Positions 7,847 to 18,300 of a DNA stretch of 64,000 nucleotides are shown piece by piece. How positions within the stretch are numbered: the first letter of the stretch is position 1; each line of letters starts with the position of its first letter. A model generated the notes under the pieces. It was given only the letters and a program-made list of their open reading frames with translations, ran no database searches and had not been told where the DNA came from. This DNA is from Micromonospora sediminimaris (GTDB taxonomy: Bacteria; Actinomycetota; Actinomycetes; Mycobacteriales; Micromonosporaceae). Where the stretch lies: assembly GCA_900112325.1 (NCBI GenBank), contig FOLJ01000005.1, positions 130,134-194,133 of the forward strand. Direction: 5' to 3'. The position numbers and the translations under genes were made by a program.

Positions 7847-9315
7847 CCACGTTTCTCGACGACATCCTGACCCACGCCACGACCCGGCCCGACGCACCGG
7901 CGATCGTCACCCCGGACACCGCCCTGTGTTACGAGGACTTCGCCGCCCGGACCGACCGGCTGGCCCGGGCGCTGGTGGCCCGGGGCGTCGGACCGGAGCA
8001 GGTCTGCGCGGTCATGGTCGACCGGGGCCCGGAGGCCGTCATCGCGATGGCGGCCGTGCTTCGGGCCGGCGGCGCCTTCCTCACCCTCAACACCGAGCTG
8101 CCCGACCAGCGACTGGCGGCGATGGTCCGCACCGCCCAGGCCCGGTTCCTGGTCACCACACCGGCCCGGGCCGGGCAGCACGACCTCGCCATCGACGGCC
8201 CCACCGTATTCGTCGACGCGCCTGACGCGTCGGCGCCCCTGCGACCGGTGTCGCCCCGATCGCTGGCCTACGTCAGTCACACCTCCGGTTCGTCGGGGCC
8301 GCCGAACGCGGTACTGCTGGAGCACCGTGGCGTCACCAACTACCTGCGGTTCGTCGTCGCCGACTACCAACTCGGTCCGGACACCGTGGTGCTGCAACTC
8401 GCGCCGTTCGGGTACGACGCCTCGATCCGCGACACGTTCGCCCCGCTCGTCGCGGGCGGGCAGGTGGTCCTCGCGCCGCGCTCCACCCTGTTGCGCGCCG
8501 GTGAGTTCGTCGCGGCCCTCCGCAGGTGGGGCGTGAACACGATCCTGTCGGCCACCCCGACCTTTCTGACGTCGCTGCGGCACAGCGATCTGCCCGACCT
8601 GCGGTTGACCGTGTCCAGCGGTGAGTCGCTGCGACCGTTCCTCGTCGCCGGTGGCCGGGACCGGGTGCCCGGACGGCTGATCAACCAGTACGGCCCCACC
8701 GAGACCACGATGACCTCGACCCGCTTCGCCGTGCCGGCGGTCCCGGACACGACTGTCGACCTGATCGGAACACCGATCGACGGCGTGAGCGTGCATCTGC
8801 TCGACGACGAGCTGCACGCCGTGCCGAACGGCGGTGTCGGCGAGGTGTGGATCGGTGGATGTGGAGTCGCGCGCGGCTACAGCGGCCGACCGGGCTTGAC
8901 CGCGGACCGGTTCCTGCCGGACCCACACGGCGCGCCCGGCGCGCGCATGTACCGCACCGGGGATCTGGCGCGTCGGTTGCCCGACGGTGACCTCGTGTAT
9001 CTCGGCCGCATCGACCGGCAGATCAAGGTCCGGGGTTACCGGATCGACCCGGCTGAGATCGAGGGCGCGCTGCTGGCCCATCCCGCCGTCACCGGCGCGG
9101 TGGTCACCTCGGGTACCGATGCCGGCGGCCGGGTCTTCCTCATCGCGCACGTCGCCGCGGCGTCGGGGCAGGTGACGGACGCAGCGCTGCGCGCCCACCT
9201 GGCGATGACGTTGCCCCACTACATGATCCCGCGACGGTTCGCCCGGATCGACCGCCTACCGACGACGGTCAGCGGCAAGACCGACCGCCGGGCGGTCACC
9301 GTGGACGGGCCATGA
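7843..9315 (+). CDS. Free-standing NRPS adenylation enzyme
   Basis: A 490-residue A domain without carrier domain, starting at a GTG that overlaps the upstream stop (GTGA). A5 (NQYGPTE), A7 (YRTGDLAR), A8 and the A10 Lys (SGKTDRR) are present. The A3 P-loop reads TSGSSGPPNA, where most A domains have TSGSTGxPKG, so its Lys-Gly are Asn-Ala. My reading of the specificity residues is D-A-R-S-V-S-Q-M-T-K, which matches no code I know. It would load its acid onto a carrier in trans; free carriers exist at 44542-44850 and 45104-45637. Sitting among Dap genes, it may activate Dap or its carbamoylated form, but this is inference. Confidence 0.88.
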   Translation: MTTFLDDILTHATTRPDAPAIVTPDTALCYEDFAARTDRLARALVARGVGPEQVCAVMVDRGPEAVIAMAAVLRAGGAFLTLNTELPDQRLAAMVRTAQARFLVTTPARAGQHDLAIDGPTVFVDAPDASAPLRPVSPRSLAYVSHTSGSSGPPNAVLLEHRGVTNYLRFVVADYQLGPDTVVLQLAPFGYDASIRDTFAPLVAGGQVVLAPRSTLLRAGEFVAALRRWGVNTILSATPTFLTSLRHSDLPDLRLTVSSGESLRPFLVAGGRDRVPGRLINQYGPTETTMTSTRFAVPAVPDTTVDLIGTPIDGVSVHLLDDELHAVPNGGVGEVWIGGCGVARGYSGRPGLTADRFLPDPHGAPGARMYRTGDLARRLPDGDLVYLGRIDRQIKVRGYRIDPAEIEGALLAHPAVTGAVVTSGTDAGGRVFLIAHVAAASGQVTDAALRAHLAMTLPHYMIPRRFARIDRLPTTVSGKTDRRAVTVDGP

Positions 9316-10364
9316 GGACGACAGGCGTCGGGCCCACCCTCGCGGATGTACGCCTGGCCGCCGACCGGATCACCGGCCTGGTCGATCGCACTCCGGTGCT
9401 GGCGCTGGATTCGCGGGTGCTGGTCAAGGCCGAGCACCGCCAGCGCGGCGGCTCGTTCAAGATCAGGGGCGCGGCGAACGCGATGCTTGCCCGGTACGCG
9501 GACGAGGTGGTCGCGGGTTCCTCCGGTAACCACGGCATCGCCGTCGCCATGCTCGGTGCCGCGTTGGGCATCAGGGTGACGATCGTGATGGCCGCCGGGG
9601 CCAGCGACGGCAAGGCCCGGACGATCCGGGCGCTGGGCGCCAGCGTGGTCCAGGTGACCGGCGGCGTGGTCGAACGTGACCGTCGGGCCGCGGACATCGC
9701 CGCGGCGACCGGGGCGGTCTTCGTGCCTTCCTCCGACGACGAGTTGGTGGTGGCCGGGGCCGGCACGGTCGGGCTTGAGGTGCTCGAACAGGTGCCGGGC
9801 GTCACGACGATCTTCGTACCGACCGGCGGTGGTGGCCTGCTGGCCGGCGTCTGCCTGGCGGCGTCGGCGCTGTCCCAGCGGGTGCGGGTCGTCGGGGTGG
9901 AGCCGATGTCCGCCCGCCGTTACGCCGTTTCCGTCGCCCAGGGTGCGCCGATCGAGCTGCCGCCGTCCATGACGATCGCCGACGGCCTGCGTGGGCAACG
10001 ACCCGGTGCGGTTCCCTGGCCGATCATTCGGCACCGGGTCGACGATCTGATCGGCGTGACCGACGAGGCGATCACCCACGCGCTGGGTGTTCTTCGCCGT
10101 GCCGGTGTCAGCGCGGAACCAAGCGGTGCGGTAGCGCTGGCCGGCGCGCTACGGCGCGGATCTGCCGGCCGTGCGGTCGTCATTGTTTCGGGTGGAAACG
10201 GCACGGCCGGCAGCAGCACGAAGAAAACAGAAGAACCTCCGGCAGAACTGCTGCCGGCGTCAACCGGTGAGTCTGCATGTTCTTCCCTGCGCTGTCTCGA
10301 CGGTGCGGAGGAATCTCGTAGTAGGCGCATCGCGGCGGATGCAATTCGAGGAGCGGCTCTATGA
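9312..10364 (+). CDS. PLP fold-type II enzyme (threonine dehydratase / serine racemase family)
   Basis: The protein starts with ATGA overlap to the adenylation gene. It has the PLP-Lys motif GGSFKIRGA, the SSGNHG phosphate-contacting loop, the glycine loop PTGGGGLLAG and the final SGGN motif of the beta-family deaminases/racemases. Known homologues deaminate Thr or Ser, or racemise Ser. Here it could supply 2-oxobutyrate for the aldolase in the opposed operon, or handle Ser or Dap. The family normally ends soon after SGGN, near codon 298; this frame runs about 50 codons more of non-family sequence, through a promoter motif, to overlap sbnA. A frameshift or lost stop is likely. Confidence 0.82.
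   Translation: MRTTGVGPTLADVRLAADRITGLVDRTPVLALDSRVLVKAEHRQRGGSFKIRGAANAMLARYADEVVAGSSGNHGIAVAMLGAALGIRVTIVMAAGASDGKARTIRALGASVVQVTGGVVERDRRAADIAAATGAVFVPSSDDELVVAGAGTVGLEVLEQVPGVTTIFVPTGGGGLLAGVCLAASALSQRVRVVGVEPMSARRYAVSVAQGAPIELPPSMTIADGLRGQRPGAVPWPIIRHRVDDLIGVTDEAITHALGVLRRAGVSAEPSGAVALAGALRRGSAGRAVVIVSGGNGTAGSSTKKTEEPPAELLPASTGESACSSLRCLDGAEESRSRRIAADAIRGAAL
10272..10291 (+). promoter_or_regulatory. Cluster promoter motif, copy 1 (upstream of sbnA)
   Basis: TCTGCATGTTCTTCCCTGCG matches the consensus TCTGCCGGTTCTTCTCTGCG at 17 of 20 positions. It lies 70 bp before sbnA, inside the unusual 3' extension of the PLP enzyme gene. A weaker copy in the other orientation is at about 10228-10249. 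Confidence 0.5.
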
Positions 10365-11371
10365 CCGAACAAACCCCCACCGGGTCAGGAGTGCTGGCAA
10401 CCATCGGAGCGACACCGATAGTCGAGCTGGTGAAGCTCGACCCCGAGAGTCCGTTCAGGACGTTCGCTAAGTTGGAGTCGCACAATCCGGGCGGCAGTAT
10501 CAAGGACCGCTCGGCGCTGGAGATGCTGCGAGAACGCATACGCGACGGGCGGCTCGTACCCGGAAGATCGGTGGTGATCGAGTCAAGTTCCGGCAATCTC
10601 GGAATCGGGCTCGCGCAGGTCTGCGGGTACTACGGAATTCGCTTCATCTGTGTGGTCGACCCGCGCACCAACAAGGACAACATCGCCATCATGCGGGCGC
10701 TCGGCGCGCAGGTCGAGGTGGTCACCGATGTCGACCCGGCCACCGGAGAGTACCTGCCCGTCCGTATCCGACGGGTGCGTGAACTCGTCGCGACGATCGA
10801 TCACGCGTACTGCCCGGACCAGTATTCGAACCCGCTCAACCCGCAGGCACACCGTACGACGGTACGAGAGATCGTGCGCGCGCTGCCGGACATCGACTAC
10901 CTGTTCTGTGCCACGAGTTCCTGCGGCACCCTGCGGGGGTGCGCCGAATACATCCGGACGCACCAACTGCCGGTGACCATCGTGGCGGTGGACGCGTTGG
11001 GCAGTGCGATATTCGGCCCAGCGGTCGGGTGGCGGATGATTCCCGGCCACGGCGCATCGGTGCGTCCGAAGCTGTACCGCAGCGATCTGGCCGACATCGT
11101 GGTCCGAGTCGATGATCTCGACGCGATTGTGGCCTGTCGCCGGCTGGCCGCCCGCGAGGCGATTCTCGTCGGTGGCTCGTCGGGCGCAGTCGTGGCGGGC
11201 CTGGAGCAGATGCGCGATCAGATCCGACCCGGGGCCACCTGCGCCATGGTCTTTCCCGACCGCGGTGAGCGGTACCTCGACACCATTTACGACGACGACT
11301 GGGTCATGACGTACTTCGGTGACGTGTCGCACCTGTGGACCAAGCCCGACATGGAGGTGGCGCCATGTTGA
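10361..11371 (+). CDS. sbnA: 2,3-diaminopropionate biosynthesis protein SbnA-like
   Basis: A 336-residue cysteine-synthase-fold PLP enzyme. It has the Schiff-base Lys in NPGGSIKDRSA, the SSSGNLGIGLAQ loop and GGSSGAVVAG near the C-terminus, as in SbnA of the staphyloferrin B pathway. SbnA replaces the phosphate of O-phospho-L-serine with glutamate to give N-(1-amino-1-carboxyethyl)-glutamate, which SbnB oxidises to L-Dap. Its start overlaps the upstream gene (ATGA), but promoter motif copy 1 may also give it its own transcript. The adjacent, overlapping sbnB makes this assignment secure. Confidence 0.93.
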   Translation: MTEQTPTGSGVLATIGATPIVELVKLDPESPFRTFAKLESHNPGGSIKDRSALEMLRERIRDGRLVPGRSVVIESSSGNLGIGLAQVCGYYGIRFICVVDPRTNKDNIAIMRALGAQVEVVTDVDPATGEYLPVRIRRVRELVATIDHAYCPDQYSNPLNPQAHRTTVREIVRALPDIDYLFCATSSCGTLRGCAEYIRTHQLPVTIVAVDALGSAIFGPAVGWRMIPGHGASVRPKLYRSDLADIVVRVDDLDAIVACRRLAAREAILVGGSSGAVVAGLEQMRDQIRPGATCAMVFPDRGERYLDTIYDDDWVMTYFGDVSHLWTKPDMEVAPC

Positions 11372-12375
11372 TTCTCGGCGCAGGTGAGGTCCGTGCCGTC
11401 CTCGACGGAGGCGAGCGCGATGTGGTGTCCGCGGTGGAGGCGGCGTACCGGTCGCACGCGCTGGGCCGTACCCGGGTACCACAGTCGGTTTTCCTCCGTT
11501 TCCCCGACGGAGAGCGCGAGCGGATCATCGCGCTGCCGGCCTATCTGGGCGGTGAGACGCCGACCTGCGGGGTGAAGTGGGTGTCATCCTTTCCCGGCAA
11601 CCTCGACCGGGGGATGCACCGGGCCTCGGCCGTGATGATCCTGAACTCGGTACACACCGGCGTACCGGAGGCGATCCTCGAAGCGTCGGCGATCTCGGCC
11701 GGGCGTACGGCCGCGAGCGCCGCCCTGGCGGCGTCCACGCTCTCCTCGTCCAGCCCGGAATCGGCTGTGACGCTCGTCGGCTGCGGTCCGATCAACTTCG
11801 AGGTGCTGAGATATCTGCGCACCGTGCTGCCGACGCTGGACACGGTGACCCTGTACGACCTCAGCGCCGAACGGGCGCAGTCCTTCGCCGCCGAGGCGCG
11901 GTCGGTCTGGCCGACGTTGAAGATCGACGTGGCCGAGAACGCGGCCGACGCCATGGCCCGCCACAAGCTGGTGTGCCTGGCGACCACGGCGAGCGTCCCG
12001 CACCTGGGTACCGAGCACTGCCGCCCGGGAACGCTGGTGCTGCACCTGTCCCTGCGTGACCTCACCACCGACTCGATCCGTTCCAGCGTGAACATCGTGG
12101 ACGACGCGGACCACGTGTGCCGGGCCGCGACCTCGCTGGATCTGGCCCAGCAGGAAGCCGGCCACCGCGACTTCATCGCCGCCTCGCTCGGCGAGGTCCT
12201 GGTGGCCGGTGAGCGGTACGTCAGGAGCGACGAAGCCGTGACGGTGTTCTCCCCGTTCGGTCTCGGCTGCCTGGATCTGGCAGTGGCCGACCTGGTCCGG
12301 CGTGCGGCGTCGGGCCGCGGCCTGGGCACCACATTGGATGACTTCCTACCGACGAAGCAGCAGGTGTGCGCATGA
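11365..12375 (+). CDS. sbnB: 2,3-diaminopropionate biosynthesis protein SbnB-like
   Basis: A 336-residue member of the ornithine cyclodeaminase / mu-crystallin family. It has a Rossmann NAD site (VTLVGCGPINFEVL) and the family segments GVKWVSSFPGN and GRTAASAALA. SbnB oxidatively hydrolyses the SbnA product to L-2,3-diaminopropionate, 2-oxoglutarate and NADH. The ATG at 11365 overlaps the end of sbnA, and the stop overlaps the NRPS start (ATGA), so Dap synthesis and the first NRPS are translationally coupled. The coupling suggests that Dap, or a derivative, is an NRPS substrate. Confidence 0.93.
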   Translation: MLILGAGEVRAVLDGGERDVVSAVEAAYRSHALGRTRVPQSVFLRFPDGERERIIALPAYLGGETPTCGVKWVSSFPGNLDRGMHRASAVMILNSVHTGVPEAILEASAISAGRTAASAALAASTLSSSSPESAVTLVGCGPINFEVLRYLRTVLPTLDTVTLYDLSAERAQSFAAEARSVWPTLKIDVAENAADAMARHKLVCLATTASVPHLGTEHCRPGTLVLHLSLRDLTTDSIRSSVNIVDDADHVCRAATSLDLAQQEAGHRDFIAASLGEVLVAGERYVRSDEAVTVFSPFGLGCLDLAVADLVRRAASGRGLGTTLDDFLPTKQQVCA

Positions 12376-15300
12376 CTGACATCCTCGAAACCGACAACCA
12401 GCTCCGACTGTCGTTCGAGCAGGAGCAGCTGTGGTTTCTCGACCAGGTCCGGTCCGGCACCCAGGAGTACCTGTTGCACTGGGGATTCCGGCTGCGCGGG
12501 CCGCTGGACCGGGCGGCGCTTACCGCTGCCTTCACCGACATCGCCGCCCGGCACGAGATTCTGCGTACCCGCTATTCGACTGTTGACGGACAGCCGGTGC
12601 AGATCATCGACGAGCCGGCGGCGGCCGACCTCAGGGTGGTGGACCTCACCGGGTACCCCGCCGCGGAACAGGACCGACGGGTACGCGAGATCGGCGAGGC
12701 GGCGGTGACCACGCCGATCGACCTGCGCGAATCAGCTCCGTGGCGGCTGACCCTCGTGCAGCTTTCCCCCACTGACGCGATCTTGATGCTGGTGGTGCAT
12801 CACATCGCCTTCGACGGCCCGTCGCTGGGCATCCTGGCGCGGGAACTGGGCGTGCTCTACGCGGCCCACGCCGCTAGCGAGAAGTCGCCGCTGGCACCGC
12901 TGGAGCTCCAGTACGCCGACTTCGCCGACTGGCAGCGGAGCCGATGGGACGCGAACGACGCGACCTTCGTCCGGCACCTGGACTACTGGCGGGAGCGACT
13001 GACCGGACTGCCGTCGCTGGAACTGCCCACGGACCGGCAGCGCCCCGCCGCCTGGGAGCCGGCCGGCGATGTGGTGGCGTTCGCGGTGCCGGCCCCGTTG
13101 GCGGCCCGGATCAGCTCCGTGGGACGTGCCGCCCGGGCGACCCCGTTCATGGTGTTCCTGGCCGCCTACCAGCTCCTGATCAGCCGTTACGCGGATCAGC
13201 TCGACTTCGGTGTCGGAGTGTCGACAAGCGGACGGAACCGGGTCGAGCTGGAGTCGGTGATCGGCTCGCTCGCGCAGACGGTGGTGCTGCGGACCGACCT
13301 GTCCGGCGATCCCACCTTCGTCGAGTTGCTCGGTCGGGTCCGCGAGACGGCCCTGGACGCCTTCGAACACAAGGACGTGCCCCTGCAACGCCTGGCCGCC
13401 GAACTGTCGCCGGATCGCGGCCTGGCCCGCAACCCGCTCTTCCAGGTCGGGTTCGCGGTCCTGAACGGCCAGGGGGAGCCGCTGAGTCTGCCCGGCATCG
13501 AGGTCGACTGGGTGCCGACCCCGGTACGCAGTGCCACCTTCGACATGTCGCTCCAGATGACCGAGGAGCCGGACGGATCCTGGGTGGCCCGGATCACCTA
13601 TCCGACGGCGCTCTTCGACCGGGCCCGGATCGAGCGGATGGCCGACAACTACGTGGCGCTGCTGGAGAACCTGGCGGCGGCGCCGGAGAAGCCGCTGCGC
13701 GACGTGCCGACCGTGACGACCGCGCAGCAGCAGCAGTTGCTCGGCTGGCACCCCGCACCGCGCGCAGCGACCGACGCCCTGCTGCCGGACCTGTTCCGGG
13801 CACAGGCCGAGGCCACGCCGGACGCGGTGGCCGTGATCTGTGGTGACACCGAGCTGACCTACGCCGAGCTGAGGTCCAGGGCGGACAAGCTGGCCAGCTT
13901 CCTGCGCACCCGCGGAGTCGGCGCGGAAACCGCCGTCGGCGTCGCCCTGCACCGCGGTACCGATCTCGTGGTCGCGCTGCTCGGCTCGCTCACCGCCGGC
14001 GCGGTCTACGTTCCGCTCGCACCCGACCTGCCCGACGAGCGGCTCGAATTCATGATCGAGAATGCGGGCGTCGAACTGGTGCTCACCGACACGGCGCTGC
14101 GACAGCGGATTCCGCAGCAGACCCCGGTGGTGGTGCTCGACGAGCAGTGGGACGACATCGCCCGCGCCACGCCACCGCCGCCGGTGGCGCTCGACGCCGC
14201 GAACGCCGCCTACGTGATGTACACGTCCGGCTCCACCGGTCGCCCCAAGGGCGTCGTGATCAGTCACGGCGGGATCCGGAACCGGGTGCTGTGGGCGGTG
14301 GACCAGTTCGCGCTCACCGGTACCGACCGGGTACTGCAGAAGACGACCATCGGGTTCGACGCGTCGATGTGGGAGTTCCTGGCGCCGCTGGTGTCCGGCG
14401 GTTCAGTGGTGATGGCGCCGCAGGACGCCCACCGCGACACCGCAGTGATGGTTGGTGCCCTGGCCGCGTACCGGGTCACCGTGGTGCAACTCGTCCCGTC
14501 CGTGCTACGCACCGTGGTCGAGGAGCCGGAGCTGGCCGCCTGCGACGCGCTGCGGCTGGTCTGCTCGGCCGGGGAGCCGCTGCCGACCGAACTGTGCGAG
14601 CGACTGCTCGGCGTGCGTGAGGTGGAGGTGTACAACACCTACGGCCCGACCGAGTCCTCGATCGACGTGACCGCGTGGCGCTACGCACGTGGCGAGACCG
14701 ACGGTACGGTTCCGATCGGTGCCGCGCTGCCCGGCGTCGACCTGTACGTGGTGGATTCCGCCGGTCGGCTCGTGCCCATCGGCGTACCGGGTGAGTTGTG
14801 TATCGGCGGCGTCGGCCTCGCCCGCGGTTACGCCGGGCGCGGCGACCTTACGGCCGAACGCTTCACCCCGAATCCCTTCGCCGACCGGCCCGGCCAGCGG
14901 TGGTACCGCACCGGAGACCTCGCCAGGTGGCGCGACGACGGGGTCCTGGAGTTCGTCGGCCGCCTCGACGCGCAGGTCAAGGTGCGGGGCGTACGTGTCG
15001 AACCCGGTGAGGTGGAGGCCGCGCTGCGGGCGCATCCGTCCGTCGCGGCGGCCGTGGTCACTTCCTACCGGTCCGTCACCGGCGACCTGGAACTCGCGGG
15101 CTACGTGGTGCCGGCCGCCGGTACGACGGTGGAGGTCGACGAGTTGTCCGGATTCCTCGGCACCCGGCTGCCCGCCGCGATGGTTCCCGCCAGCATCGTC
15201 CCGCTGGCCGCGCTGCCGTCGCTGCCCAACGGAAAGGTCGACAGGTCGGCGCTGCCGCACCCCGGCAGCCGCCCGCCCGGTGACGACCCGGAGCACGCCG

Positions 15301-18300
15301 AGCCCGATGACGTGCCCCCCGGTCACGTCGCTCCCCGGACGGAGACCGAGCGGGCCGTCGCCACGCTGATGGGCGAGCTGACCGGGGCCGAGCGGGTCGG
15401 CGTCGCCGACGACTTCTTCGCGCTGGGTGGGCATTCGCTGCTGGCGATCCGGCTCGCGCACCGGTTGCGTCGCCGGTTCGGGCTGGAGCTGACGGTGGCC
15501 ACCCTGTTCGAAGGACGGACCGTGGAGCGGGTCGCCGCGGCGATCGACGCGGGCACGGCACCCGACAGCGAGCCGCAGATCGTGCCCGTATCCCGCGACG
15601 GCGCCCTGCCGACCTCGTTCGGCCAGCAACGACTGTGGTTCCTGGACCAGCTCGAACCGGGCAGCGCGGAGTACCTGATTCCCTTGGTGTACCACCTCAC
15701 CGGAGCGCTCGACACCGCGACGCTGCGCCGCGCGGTCGAGCAGGTCAGCGCCCGGCACGAGGTGCTGCGCACCCGCTATGTCGGGGACAGCGGCGTTCCG
15801 CTGCAACTCGTGGATCCCCCCGGCCCGGTGCCCTTCGACGTCGTGGACCTGATCGGCACCGCGGATGCCGCACAGCGCGCCAGGACGATCGTCGAAGCGG
15901 TGAGCGCCCGGCCGTTCGACCTCACCCGCGAGCGTCCGCTGCGGGTCACGGTCGTGCACACGGCGGCCGACGAACACCTGATCGCGATCACCCTGCACCA
16001 CATCGCCTTCGACAACTGGTCGCTTGGCATCTTCCTGCGCGAGCTGAACGAGGCGTACGCGGCGGGGCGCGCCGGTACCCCGTGGTCGACGCAGCCGCTT
16101 CCGGTGCAGTACGCCGACTTCGCCGCCTGGCAACGCGACCGGCAGGCCGACGGCACCATCGGCAACCAGATCGAGCACTGGCGAAACCGGCTCGCCGGGC
16201 TCGTGCCGGTCGAGCTGACCCCCGACCGGCCCCGCCAGCCCGGGCGGGACCTGCGCGGCGACATGCTGATCGTCGACATTCCGCAGACCACCGGAGCGGC
16301 AGTACGCGAGCTGGGCAACCAGACCGGCGCAACCATGTTCATGGTGCTGCTGGCCGCGTTCGACGTGCTGCTGAGCCGCCACACCGGCCGCACCGACATC
16401 GCGATCGGCACCCCGGTCGCCGGTCGGACGCGGCCGGAGACCGAGGACCTGGTCGGCTTCTTCGTCAACAACCTCGTGGTCCGGGCCGACGTGGGCGGGA
16501 ACCCGACCTTCCTCGACCTGGTCGACCGGGTCCGCCGGAGCGCCCTGGAGGCGTTCGCCAACCAGGAGGTGCCGTTCGAACACCTCGTCGACGCCTTGCA
16601 ACCGGACCGCGACCTGTCCCGCAACCCGCTGTTCCAGATCATGTTCGAGGTACAGCACACCGGCGCCGGCAACGCGGCGTCGACCCTCGCCGGCTGCGCC
16701 GCGACCGGCCTGGACAGCGGCCTGTCGGTGGCCAAGTTCGACCTCACCCTGTCCGTGATGGAGCAGCCGGACGGCCGGCTGGAATGCTGGTTCGAGTACG
16801 CCACGGCGCTGTTCGACCGCTCGACGATCGAACGCCTCGCCGGCCAGTACCTACGCCTGCTGGGCGGCGTGACCGCCGACCCGCAGGCCCGGATCAGCGA
16901 GCTGGATCTGCTGTCGGCCGACGAACGCCACACGATCGTGCACCAGTGGGCGGACCCTGACGCGGACCGGCTGGACCTGCTCGACCCGCCCGGCGAACGG
17001 CACCTCTCGGTACCGGAGCTGTTCGAACAGTGGGCGGCCCGGACCCCGGACGCGACCGCCGTGGTGTTCGGCGCCGAGCGGCTCGGCTACGCGGAGCTGA
17101 ACGCCCGGGTCAACGAGCTGGCGCACCAGCTCCGTGCGATGGGGGTCGGCCCGGAGGTCGTCGTCGGCTCGTGCCTTCAGCGCGGGATCGCACCGGTCGT
17201 GGTGCTGCTGGCGGTGCTCAAGGCCGGCGGCGTGTACGCGCCGTTCGACCCGGAACATCCGCCGGAGCGGCTGCGCTACATGCTCGCCGACGCCGGAGCG
17301 CAGCTGGTGGTCACCACCGGCACGTTCGCCGACCGGTTCGCCGGGCACGACCGGCCGGTGCTGGTCGTCGACGACGGGGACCGGGCGAGCGGCCGGCCAA
17401 CGACCGACCTGGCAACCGTCACGGTGCCGGACAACCTCGCGTACATCATCTACACGTCCGGTTCGACCGGCCGCCCCAAGGGCGTGATGATCTCGCACCG
17501 GGCGTACGCGCACCACTGCCGGGTGGTCGCCGACCAGTACGGCATCCGCCCGGGCGAACGGGTCGTGCAGCTCTCGGCGCTCACCTTCGACGTCGCGATG
17601 GACCAGATCGGCGCCACCCTGGTCACCGGTGCCACGATCGTGGTGAGCGACCCGGTCTTCTGGACGCCGAACGAGCTGCCGGCCAAGCTGGCGCAGTACG
17701 GCGTGACGGTCATGGAGATCACCCCGGCGTACTACCGGGAGATGATGGAGTCCGGCGTGGACCGGCTCACCGCGATGAAGACCATCAACGTCAGCTCGGA
17801 CGTGGTGACCGTCGACGACGCCCAACGCTGGGCGGCGACCGGCCTGCCCGGCCGGTTCCTCTGCACCTACGGGCCGACCGAGGCGACCGTCACGTGCATG
17901 TTCAACCCCGTGTCGGGCGATCTCGCCGACGAGCGCAGCACGGCCACCCTGCACATCGGCCGGGCGGCCGCCGGTACCCAGGTGTACGTGCTCGACGCGG
18001 AGATGCGTCCGCTTCCGGTCGGGGTGCCCGGTGAGCTGTACCTCGGCGGCGTTCGCCTGGCCCGTGGCTACCACGACCGGCCGGAGCTGACCGCGGAGCG
18101 GTTCGTGCCCGACCCGTTCGCCACCGAACCGGGAGCGCGCCTCTACCGCACCGGCGATCTGGTGCGGCTCCGGCCGGACGGCGCTGTCGACTTCCTCGGC
18201 CGACTCGACACCCAGGTGAAGATCCGTGGTTTCCGGATCGAACTCGCCGAGATCGAAGCCGTGCTGGCCAGGCACCCTGCGGTGTCCGCAGCCGCCGTCG

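Noticed and set aside
6899..12375. Tuberactinomycin (viomycin/capreomycin) cluster
   Set aside because: Dap synthesis and a carbamoyltransferase are shared, but arginine hydroxylase, capreomycidine synthase and the dehydrogenase VioJ are absent and the NRPS layout differs.
14505..16658. A 717-codon open frame opposite the first NRPS
   Set aside because: It is the antisense shadow of a high-GC gene: low-complexity Arg/Gly/Val-rich, no motif, no ribosome-binding site, while the sense frame has clear NRPS domains.
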